Source: Mucilaginibacter glaciei (GTDB taxonomy: Bacteria; Bacteroidota; Bacteroidia; Sphingobacteriales; Sphingobacteriaceae). Taken from it: 64,000 nt of DNA. Below the pieces are notes generated by a model. That model was not told the DNA's origin. It did not search any database and worked only from the letters and a program-made list of their open reading frames with translations. Position numbers and translations under genes: made by a program. Positions 55,414-64,000 of the stretch are shown here, piece by piece. How positions within the stretch are numbered: position 1 is the stretch's first letter; the number at the start of each line of letters is the position of its first letter. The stretch spans positions 141,325-205,324 of the forward strand of contig NZ_JACWMX010000007.1 in the NCBI RefSeq assembly GCF_014773245.1. The letters run 5' to 3'.

Positions 55414-55973
55414 GAATAGCGCATTACTAAAAAGGGTTGTCGGCAAGTCGGTAAATAAAGCCGGTAATAAATCGGGAGATTGGTTTGATGGGGATAATCC
55501 GCAAGGATGCATGTTTTAGTCGACATTAGATTAATTTTTGTCTTACGAATAATCGATAATTTTAAGAAGAATCGCATGACTTACAAAAAGAAGATAATAC
55601 GCCACTTTTAAATCGATATTGTAAGCCTTCAGAATATAATCCCATAGGAATCATTGTGGCACCGCAAGCATCATTGTTTCAACTTATCCCCTCACCTCTC
55701 GCCGATATTTAAGTCGCTGGAATTACATTCAATTTATTTATCGGGCTGTTTGAGTTCTCCCGTTTACAAATGTTTATAACACTGTAAGAAATGATTTCTC
55801 TGGTAAAGTTTTGCTCATAAACTGCACGGGGGATGGCGATATAGCAAGTATTCCTAACAATGTTAGGTCCAATAATAACGTTCAGCATCTGCAACGCTCC
55901 CTTTAGATAATTTTTTGTGACCTGAAAGCATGTACGCATACATTTAAAAGAACCTTTCAATTTCTCAATTTAA
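55414..55973. other. Decayed region without a supported gene
   Basis: The 560 bp after the integrase fragment hold no convincing reading frame. A 36-residue tail in another frame (to 55519; LLKRVVGKSVNKAGNKSGDW) may be the leftover of a different mobile-element gene but is not recognised. Short frames on the minus strand near 55709-55960 lack motifs. Confidence 0.5.
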
Positions 55974-56147
55974 ATGCAGCATATAGAAACTGGACAACGG
56001 CCTGTTAAGCAAGGAATTTTAATTGTGCCCGTAGGCGTAGGGCTAGCGCTTCGCAAGCTTCGCCTTCGTCATGATTACTCACAACAACATGTGGCCGACT
56101 GTATGAAAATTACCCGGGGAGCCTTCCTGGCTTGGGAAAATTATTAA
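55974..56147 (+). pseudogene. Truncated XRE/HTH_3 regulator
   Basis: The 57-residue reading frame ends with an XRE-like HTH start: GLALRKLRLRHDYSQQHVAD and CMKITRGAFLAWENY, then stops. The usual last helix and tail are missing. It lies in the decayed island segment and is probably non-functional. Confidence 0.6.
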
Positions 56148-56352
56148 GTAAACTTCACCTTAAAAAAACCTCCAGATGATTACCGACTTTTATGGGATCC
56201 GGATGAGCGATTTCGTAAAAAATTTCTTGGAAGATCAGAAAGCCAATCCAATGTAAGACCAGAATAGCTATAGCGTTATGACTTAACGAATCTTCACGTT
56301 TGCAATGGGCGCTCTGCCTATTGCAAACGTACTTCAAAATTGCATCAAATCA

Positions 56353-58854
56353 CTACATCAGCGGACCGTCATGGACTGGTGGCGGGTCATCTGAACGAAA
56401 AGCCTGCGCACGAGCAGCCATGCTCCCTTGTGCATAAGAGGCTACCCATCTCAGAAATTCCTCGTCTATCTCGGAAGAAAAATTTAAAAAAACCGTATCA
56501 ACTGAAAATATCTGCGCGCTGAGCGTCGTGTGAGGATACCGCCTGGCACTTTCCCTTACCAGACGCTCCGCCAGTTCGCTCATGGTGTAAGGACTGAATG
56601 CCTCCGCAAATTTAAAATGGTTTACCGAGTCTTTGTAAAGATTAAAGGGGGCGACATCAACCGTCATTGTATGCCGGACATCGCTATGCGCTAAAGAGTA
56701 CCGCCTGGCGGGTTCGACTTCACGGACCGATTCTATTCCGGCTATGCTGAGTGCTTTATTGGCATCGGCCAGTTCCGCCCAAAGTAAACAGGAAAAGGCA
56801 TCACCATTTGATTGAGATACGGGAACGCAGATCACCTCTTCCACCTGACGTTTAAACTCGCCGGTCATCGACGTATGCGCTTTGATTTCAATGATCCGGG
56901 CATTGGTAATTCCTGTTGCAGGCGGTGTAGATAGCACCGCGTCTGCAAATTCGATTTCAAGCTTTGTGACCAGCTCCCGGGTGTCATGTGCCCAGTTCGG
57001 CAACCTATCCGTATTGGTAAAGATCAGTTCGGCTTCTGGGGTCACATAGGATTCAGCCGGTTCATGAGGCCATAAATCTTCAGCTGACGGCCGTGATATG
57101 GAGGCTCTCCAGGACCATTCTACATAACCCACGGTACCCCAGCGTGCATTGGCCGGGTCGGGCACTTTGGGACGAACAACCAGATAAGTCCTGAAGGTCT
57201 CATTCACACTCACGCCAAGTTTACGCTGGTCTAAAAAAGAAGAAGGATTATCAACCATCATTACAGAGCGTGGCGTTTCCAGCACCAACTCCGTAAAGGA
57301 ATCATTATCCTCCCCCCGGCCTTTATAATATATCTCCGGGTTTTCATCCGTGCGATCAAGATACCACTCCTCACCCGTGCTTAGTAAAAATGTGGACCCA
57401 TCGGCTTTTGTATACCTTCGCGTACCTCTTACAAATTGAATAACAGACAATTCCATAACAAAGGCACCTGCTTCCAAAGCAGCCTCAAATTTGATTATCA
57501 TCCCCGGAATTGTACTGGACCCGAGCTGCATCCTTACCGCTCCTCCGCTCAGGCGGTGTACCGCTACAGCATGGCACCTGCACCGCATGCGAAAGTCTTC
57601 CAGATCGGTAACCCGCCAAACAGATGTCCTACCCTCCCCGTTGATGACCTCTCCGTGTACGTCTCTTATCTTCCAGCGCACTCCTTCGGAATAATTCCCC
57701 TTTTTGGAATAAAAGAATGTAGGAGACGAACTCCCCAGTTTTAAAACTTCCGGTTCATAAACCATCATTCCCCGTTTTCGAGACTGCACCCATAGGCCAA
57801 TCGCTTCCGGGGGGAATACCCATATCGTTTCCAGTACCTCTCCTTCCGTATTCATACTGAATGTCATTTGCTCACCGATGGCAACTGTCCTTGTTTCTCC
57901 GTCCTGCAGCAAAACCAGCCCGTCAACTTTTTTTTGGATATCTATGTTTGTTTCTAATTGACTAAGGCCCTCCACGTAAAATTTGATCGCGGCAGCACTT
58001 CTGCTGATGACCCCTTTCGGATAATCTTCCAGGTTGGCGTGTATCGGTTCGATACCCACCTCCTGAAAAACGGTGAGCTCTATAGTAATGAACTCGCCGC
58101 GCACCAATATTTCGGAAAATCCTTCCAGCGGGTAAGGCGTGGTCCAATCCTGGCTTCTTTGCACAAGATTAGAATAGGTTCGTTCAAAAACCGTCTCCGT
58201 TCCGCGTAAGAACCTGATTCTTGCCCCATATGCATTTTGGTTATTGCCCATACCGATAAATAAATTTGTCGGGCATCCTGTTTTTTGAACCCGGAATTGT
58301 TGCAGGACAGGCTCGTTGGGCGGCAATCCCCAGGATGTTCCGCTGGGATAGGCCATGTTAGTTCCCATAATAATTTCTTCCGGTACTGGCGGAGGTTTGG
58401 GTACAGCTTCGGCACGCATCGGGCTTCCTGTTGACCATTGCCTTTCCCGGTAATCCGCAGGTCCGGTGCCACCATAAACGGAAAGATTCCCGTCATTCTG
58501 CATGATCAGAAAATAAGCCACATCAAATCCATGCTCCGTGTTGGAAGACCAAACCAAAGTGGAAGCTCCGGGCTGATCGCTTACCCCGGTAATACTAAAA
58601 TTGCCATTTGCCTGCAATGTCCCGCGGTAAGTACCCGCCGGTCATCCCGTCATCAGCACACAATGATACAAATCCGCCTGGTTCCCGCCGGCTCTGCGCT
58701 GATAAATGCATAGGCGGCCGTCATTGTCGATCAGGGCTAAAAACTTTCCACTTTGCGAAACCAGCGCCTCTCCATTGGAAATGTACTCGTTAGCTTTTAG
58801 ATAATTACCAAGCAGCGTAAATTCTGATAGGGAAATAGTTTGATTGTTATTCAT
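56353..58854 (-). pseudogene. Bulb-lectin-domain protein interrupted by in-frame TGA
   Basis: Read as one frame, the gene is 834 codons from the ATG at 58854. Codon 71 (58642-58644) is TGA in the same frame; the frame then continues open to 56353. The N-terminal 110 residues match the D-mannose-binding bulb-type lectin fold, with ALIDNDGRLCIYQ before the stop and LIMQNDGNLSVYGG (QxDxNxVxY) after it. The rest (about 125-834) is a beta-rich part without a known domain or signal peptide. An internal TTG at 58617 could in principle restart. Codon use appears GC-richer than the neighbours. Confidence 0.7.
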
Positions 58855-59542
58855 GCAAGCACTACTTTTTTGATTGTGTGTCCTTTAAGCATCATCATTT
58901 TTTATCTAAAGCTACTACTATTATCCGGCTTGCGCGCAATGGGCGAGATTCGCGGCTTGCTTTTTTCAACTCCCGCACGGTTTGTTGCCAAATTGTATGT
59001 AAGTCAACTCTTTTACAAAATTGTTTATCAAAGACCCGCTTAAAGAAAAAAAACGTCTGCCTCTAATTATTGACATACTTATCCTTTGTTTGAAACGCCA
59101 CCTGTTTATTGTCGAAAATTTGGAGTATTAAAACTTGATTTATAAATTTTAAAATAAAAGATTTTCTACTCTTGCAACCTAACCTTGTTGATATTTCAAC
59201 CAGACAAAACAATGGCGATGCGACGGTATGTTAGCGCTTCGAAAATTTATCAGTTAATTTTAATCCGGCAATTATAAACGCTGAGTTCAAGACGCATCTA
59301 TATGACGGCTCCTTTCTGATGATGAGTAATAAAAAGCAAGCCCCTAACTCAATTCAAAAAAAATAGGGTCAGCGAAAAATAGCCTGATGACGAAATTTTT
59401 CATTCAAGTGTCGCGCGCGCACAAGCGAAAATATTGAAATATTAATTCTAAAGAATATAATAATACTTCTTAATGAAAATATTATTATATTGGAACGTCC
59501 GAAATATCCAAGCCTTTTAATAGAACCTTATCACTTCAATTC
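58855..59542. other. Noncoding spacer in the island
   Basis: This AT-rich 688-bp stretch between the divergent lectin gene and the 721-residue gene has no supported reading frame. Short frames at 58840-59066 lack start context and motifs. No promoter consensus was identified with confidence. Confidence 0.5.
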
Positions 59543-61708
59543 ATGAAAAAGCTCCTTTTTACTGCGGGACTATTCCTTCTAATTCCTTCCCTTTTAATGG
59601 CACAATTTAGCAACGCCGGAGGTTCGACTACAACGCTCGATCAGGTGGGCATAGGAACTACCAGCCCCATTAATAAGCTGCACGTCTATTCGACCAGTTT
59701 TTATGACGGCATATCCGTTGACGGCACTAACAATCCTGCACTCTTGTTGAGAAATGCCGGCACTATCGTCGGCCAATTTCCAGGACTGGTTTCCACCGCG
59801 GGTATCTATTTTGGCGGCTCGGCCGTTAATGATATCGTCTTTCGGTCCAGTTCAGGAAAAATGCTTTTCGGCTTCAACGGTTCCTACCCTACTATGGCTA
59901 TCGCCAACGGTAAAGTCGGGATTGGAAATTTGAACAGCCCTGATTTTATTAACCCGGTTTACCCCTTAAATGTGAATACTGGGGTTGGGTCAGGGTTCGG
60001 ATATCTTGCAGCCATGTTTTCAAGTAATAGCGCAGAGTTTGGTATTGGCATCAATAATTATGGTCAGGACGGCAGGAACTGGCGTTTTCTGGCCGCAGCC
60101 TCAGGGTCTAGCGTCGGAGCCGGAAATTTCGGAATTGCAGACGCTACGGCAGGTTTTACCAGAATGGTTATCAATCCTGCCGGTAATATCGGCATAGGAA
60201 CTGTTAGCCCGGCTGATAGGCTGGATATTCAGGGTGGAAACATGTCGGTCTATTCCGGGGGAGGCACTAATTTAAAGATTGGTTCCAACGCGACAGGTAA
60301 AACTTATATGCTGATCAATACCACTGCTGATGCTAATGGAGCAGGTTCCATCCAAAGTGTCGGTAACTCCAACAATTCATACGGATCACTTTTACTTGAT
60401 CCTAACGGAGGAAACGTGGGTGTGGGCATATCCGCTCCTATTTCGAAATTACACGTTACGGGTAACGGCAACAGTCTGGATGATTATAACCCATTATCAG
60501 GACAAAGTTTGACAGTACAGGCAAATACGGGTGGGCGCAGTTTAAATGTCGGCGCTCAACTGGAGTTCGCCATTCCGGCGAATACAGATGGCACAAATTT
60601 CTACGGCCAGGGCCGGATTATGACGGTGGCTGGAAACACGGTTAACAATGATGCAACCGGTAAGATGATCCTGGGAACAAAAAGATATTTTGATAAATCC
60701 GGCGCAGGAAGCCAATGGTTTTACGGTAATGATCTCACAATTGATGGATCGGGTAAAATTGGAATTGGAGTGCTCTCTCCCACCGCATTAATGCATGTAA
60801 GACAAAATAATAGTGCTGATGGTTTTTATGCCATGCAACGGTGGGACGGTACCAACAGTGCTTATAATCTTTTGCTGTCGCAAACGATCTCCTCCGGTGC
60901 AACCAGCTGGAACTTATCTCCGACAAATAATGGGCAAATCTCCTCAGGTCTTACCTTTAAAAATGGAAGTGTGGGCGTTGGAGATACCGACCCTACAGGC
61001 ACGCTTTCAGTTGCCAATACACTGAACATGATTACCAAGAATGCGATCAACCCGGTTTTAACGATGACGGGGCAAACCAAATCCTATCTACATGCCGCAA
61101 TGGCATCGCAAAACGGATACGTCAGGTCAGCCTATTCGTCCAACATCCACTGGGTTGACGCAGATAATCTTTGGCATATTGAAGGCGGACAATACTCTGA
61201 TTTTAGTATGATGGATCATGAAAACTCAGGCGACATTGCCTTTTACAACCGGATCACGACCGGAAACTCTTATAATATAACGCATGCGGATCTTCAACCA
61301 TTCAGGAGACTAACCATAAAAAATAATGGAAACGTTGGAATAGGTACGCCAAATACGGATGCAAAGCTAACCGTAAACGGAAATATTCACACGACAGAGG
61401 TGCGGGTTGACCTGAATGTACCTGCTCCGGATTACGTCTTTGAAGAAAAGTATAAACTGAATACGCTTAAAGACGTAGAGGCATTTATCTCAAAAATGCA
61501 TCATCTGCCCGAGGTGCCTTCGGCCAAAGAAATGTCTCAAAACGGCATCAATCTCGGTGAAATGAACACATTGCTTCTCAAAAAAATTGAGGAATTGACG
61601 CTTTACCTGATCGAAAAAGACAAACAGTTGGACGCCGAAGCGGCCTTAAATAAAAAGCAGCAAAAGGATATTGATCTTTTGAAAGCCAAACTGGGCATCT
61701 CGTTGTGA
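59543..61708 (+). CDS. Secreted tail-fibre-like repeat protein
   Basis: The 721-residue protein has a signal peptide (LFLLIPSLLMAQ). It repeats short VGIGTTSPxxKLHV-type motifs (about 35, 125, 215, 290, 405 and 595), giving a beta-rich fibre like those of phage tail and trimeric adhesin proteins. A 110-residue module (about 307-420) with GAQLEFAIPANTDG occurs again twice in the paralogue. The last 90 residues contain PDYVFEEKYKLNTLKDVEAF and GINLGEMNTLLLKKIEEL followed by a coiled coil, the common C-terminal region of Bacteroidota fibre-like proteins. It probably acts at the cell surface. Confidence 0.8.
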   Translation: MKKLLFTAGLFLLIPSLLMAQFSNAGGSTTTLDQVGIGTTSPINKLHVYSTSFYDGISVDGTNNPALLLRNAGTIVGQFPGLVSTAGIYFGGSAVNDIVFRSSSGKMLFGFNGSYPTMAIANGKVGIGNLNSPDFINPVYPLNVNTGVGSGFGYLAAMFSSNSAEFGIGINNYGQDGRNWRFLAAASGSSVGAGNFGIADATAGFTRMVINPAGNIGIGTVSPADRLDIQGGNMSVYSGGGTNLKIGSNATGKTYMLINTTADANGAGSIQSVGNSNNSYGSLLLDPNGGNVGVGISAPISKLHVTGNGNSLDDYNPLSGQSLTVQANTGGRSLNVGAQLEFAIPANTDGTNFYGQGRIMTVAGNTVNNDATGKMILGTKRYFDKSGAGSQWFYGNDLTIDGSGKIGIGVLSPTALMHVRQNNSADGFYAMQRWDGTNSAYNLLLSQTISSGATSWNLSPTNNGQISSGLTFKNGSVGVGDTDPTGTLSVANTLNMITKNAINPVLTMTGQTKSYLHAAMASQNGYVRSAYSSNIHWVDADNLWHIEGGQYSDFSMMDHENSGDIAFYNRITTGNSYNITHADLQPFRRLTIKNNGNVGIGTPNTDAKLTVNGNIHTTEVRVDLNVPAPDYVFEEKYKLNTLKDVEAFISKMHHLPEVPSAKEMSQNGINLGEMNTLLLKKIEELTLYLIEKDKQLDAEAALNKKQQKDIDLLKAKLGISL

Positions 61709-63763
61709 TAGAATATTTTTTTTTCAAAACAGATAATAATATTTGTTAAATAACTATCTTAGAATAAACCTAATACTTTGATGCCTATCAGTTTATACTG
61801 TAATTATTGGCATCAACCTTATTGCTTTATTATGAGAAAATTACTTTTCGCAGCAGGATTGTTAATGCTAGCACCAAACCTGTTGATAGCGCAATTCAAT
61901 TCCTCGGGCGGCACAACAACAACACCGGATGCAGTCGGGATTGGAATAACCAGCTCCCTGGCAAACAAATTGCATGTTTTTTCCAATACAAGTCTTGACG
62001 GCGTTTCGGCTGATGGCGTAAACCCCGCTTTTACGTTGCGAAACAACGGAACGCTCATGGGTTATGCCCCTGGCCTTATTACCACCTCCAACACCCACTT
62101 TCCCGGCACTATGGCGGGAGATATCGCATTCCGGGCAAATTCCGGCCGATTTCTTTTTGGCACAACAGGAAACAACGCAACGATGTCTGTTGCCAATGGC
62201 AGGGTTGCTATCGGAAATCTCAACGGCACGTATTTAAATCCGGGTTACCCTTTAACCGTAAGCAGTTATGTAGGATCCGGTTTAGGGTATCTTTCTGCTA
62301 TGTTCACAATAATTTTACGTCATTATCTGAATTTGGTTTCGGCTTGGAAAATGTCGGTTACGGGGGACGTAGTTATCGTTTCCTGGCTGCGGCAAATGGT
62401 TCATCACTCGGCGCGGGAAATTTTGTTATAGCGGACGCTACTGCAGGATTTAGCAGACTTGTCATAGATCCAAATGGATATGTAGGCATCGGGACGACAA
62501 GTCCAGCCGATCGGCTGGATATCGTCGGTGGCAACATGGCCGTTTATTCCAACAATGCGGCAGCTGGTACCAACTTGAAAGTCGGCTTTGGGACAAAGAC
62601 CTATGCGCTTTTAAGAACCACTGCAGACGTGGATGGGGCTACTTCTTTACAAAGCGTAAGCAACAGCAGCACTTTTGGCGCATTACTCTTGAATGCGCAG
62701 GGTGGCAATGTTGGTGTGGGTACTTCCGCCCCGGCTTCCAGATTTCATGTGATCGGTTCCGGTAACACTGCTGATGCCGTCAATACTATTGGTGATCAAA
62801 GCATGACCATACAGGCCAATACAGGAAGTAGAAACCAGAATGCCGGTGCCCAGTTGGAATTTGCGATACCGGCCAACACGGACGGATCAAATCTTTTCGG
62901 GCAAGGAAGAATTATCACCGTCGCAGGTACAGCAACTAATGCCGATGCGACAGGAAAGATGATCTTGGGTACCAGGCGTAACTTTAATAAATTAGGAACA
63001 GGAAATCAATGGTACTACGGCAATGATTTGGTTATAGATGGGGCCGGAAGAGTTGGAATTTCTACAATCAATCCGGCGGCTTTCCTGGACGTCGGAAAAC
63101 CCATGGACGCCCAGCTATCCTCCGTTTTGGGTAGATTAAGCGAGGGTAATGCCACGGGGAACGGTACTTTTTTAGGTGTAAAAAATTATTACTCGCAGCT
63201 CAACGGAATCTATTCGACGTTATCTGACGTTAAAAGTTTCGCTATTGAACACAATTTCGGCGGACAAACAAACAGTTCAGTTTCCTTTTTGCGCGGCCCG
63301 GGATGGACAGGTGGCGGTATTTCCATCAGCACTGGAACCAATCTGGAGCGGGTGCGCATAACAGGCGACGGGTATGTCGGAATAGGAACTTCGACTCCCG
63401 CATCCAAGTTGCATATGATAACGAGCGGCAACTCGATTGACGGATATACGCCACTTTCAGCCCAAAGCATGATCGTTCAGGCCAACACAAACGGGAGAAA
63501 TTCCGCCGCGGGTGCACAGCTGGAATTTGCGATCCCCGCTAATACCGATGGCACTAACTCTTATGGCCAGGGAAGAATTATCACCGTAGCAGGAAATAGT
63601 AATGATCAGGATCCTACCGGCAAAATGATGTTTGGTACCAGAAGATATTTCGACAAAGTTGGCTCCGGAAATCAATGGTATTATGGAAATGATTTAGTAA
63701 TAGACGGCACAGGAAGGATTGGAGTGGGGGCTGTAAATCCAAGCGCATTATTGCATGTTAGCC
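60461..63763 (+). repeat. Three copies of a 110-residue module in two paralogues
   Basis: The module (GNS...ANT...GAQLEFAIPANTDG...GQGRI...GKM...NQW.YGNDL.IDG.G.IGI) occurs at about 60461-60798 in the first gene, and at about 62753-63090 and 63421-63763 in the second. Protein identity is high with differences scattered over the length, which suggests ancient tandem duplication and local gene conversion. These repeats could recombine with each other. Confidence 0.75.
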
Positions 63764-63906
63764 AAACAAAGACCGCAGATGGAACTTACGTTGTGCAACG
63801 CTGGGATACCCCAAGTACAAATTATAATTTGCAGCTAAAACAAAATGTCGTTTCCGGGGTGACAAGTTGGAGCCTTGATCCTTTGAGTAGTCCTGAAATA
63901 GGTTGA
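61832..63906 (+). pseudogene. Frameshifted and truncated paralogue of the fibre-like protein
   Basis: The start at 61832 gives a signal peptide (LLFAAGLLMLAPNLLIAQ) and a paralogous N-terminus, open to a shift near 62305-62312. There the sequence TTCACAATAATTTTACG lacks one base relative to the paralogous frame (TTCACAAATAAT would restore it). Downstream the second frame continues NNFTSLSEFGFGLENVGYGG to 63906. The gene then ends at SLDPLSSPEIG, about 230 residues short of its paralogue's C-terminal domain. Both lesions indicate loss of function, unless the shift is a sequencing or phase-variation event. Confidence 0.75.
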
Positions 63907-63932
63907 CTATTTTTGATTGCACAAACATTGAT

Positions 63933-63973
63933 AAAAAAGCTCAAACATCCACCAAAGATGTTTGAGCTTTTTT
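63933..63973 (+). terminator. Hairpin terminator after the truncated paralogue
   Basis: AAAAAAGCTCAAACATC (63933-63949) pairs perfectly with GATGTTTGAGCTTTTTT (63957-63973) around CACCAAA, followed by T residues. It ends the island transcript 27 bp after the stop. Confidence 0.9.
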
Positions 63974-64000
63974 GTTGTAGGACTTTAGTTTAATTTCTTT

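Noticed and set aside
55709..55960. 83-residue minus-strand frame in the decayed island segment
   Set aside because: No motifs, ribosome site or context were seen; the region looks like debris.
56155..56337. 60-residue minus-strand frame after the XRE fragment
   Set aside because: It has no motif or start signal and lies in a decayed segment.
58840..59066. Short + strand frames after the lectin gene start
   Set aside because: They overlap the lectin gene's 5' end and have no motifs.
1..64000. CRISPR arrays and insertion sequences
   Set aside because: No regularly spaced direct repeats with unique spacers and no transposase reading frame were seen. The only regular repeat is the coding EKPV array.

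Overview
The window looks like a chromosomal segment of a Bacteroidota organism, most likely of the family Sphingobacteriaceae (Mucilaginibacter/Pedobacter type). This is an inference from several signs: moderate GC content, candidate promoters with the Bacteroidota -7 box TAnnTTTG, and lineage-typical families (DUF5686, DUF4920, GIN/DUF2807, DUF6428, a Bacteroidota-type tyrosine recombinase N-terminus, secreted 'VGIGTTSP' repeat proteins). No similarity search was possible, so species and family names rest on recognition of protein sequence.

Positions 1-8200 are mainly sugar-acid metabolism. They hold a FucP-type permease with a short-chain dehydrogenase (329-2409) and a compact leftward hexuronate operon: glucuronate isomerase, 2-keto-3-deoxygluconate kinase and KDPG aldolase (4450-7556). 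A DEAD-box-like protein with degenerate motifs lies between them. Positions 8400-22800 are mixed housekeeping and signalling: AlkB-like repair dioxygenase, sugar-kinase-like phosphotransferase, two soluble sensor kinases, an OmpA lipoprotein, a J-domain/KTSC fusion, a START-domain protein and an M16 protease. Positions 22800-32300 carry a FtsX/MacB permease, an alcohol dehydrogenase, an AraC regulator with an SDR enzyme, a YdjC deacetylase, and a large protein joining a kinase-like motif region to an outer-membrane barrel.

Positions 32700-43500 hold two regulated envelope units. The first is an operon with a DUF5686 outer-membrane protein followed by a MarR regulator; a GTTGAC/GTCAAC dyad overlaps its promoter. 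The second is a TetR-controlled tripartite RND efflux operon (adaptor, pump, outer-membrane factor), with AACAGTGTTAA/TTAACACTGTT operators before both tetR and the pump genes. Positions 46900-49400 form an arsenic resistance operon (arsR, DUF6428, arsC, ACR3) with two copies of a palindromic operator. A rare-looking ChrB-AraC fusion lies beside it. Positions 49900-54600 contain a Lys/Ala-rich basic protein, an NlpC/P60 lipoprotein, a TPR protein with eleven 19-residue EKPV repeats, and a GIN-domain protein.

A tRNA-Met(CAT) gene at 54704-54777 marks a change of character. Downstream are repeated arm-like sites, a truncated integrase, a truncated XRE regulator, a lectin-domain gene interrupted by an in-frame TGA, an intact 721-residue secreted repeat protein, and its frameshifted and truncated paralogue. 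This right-hand 9 kb looks like a decaying genomic island inserted at the tRNA. Dispersed palindromic repeats of at least three families are scattered through the rest of the window.
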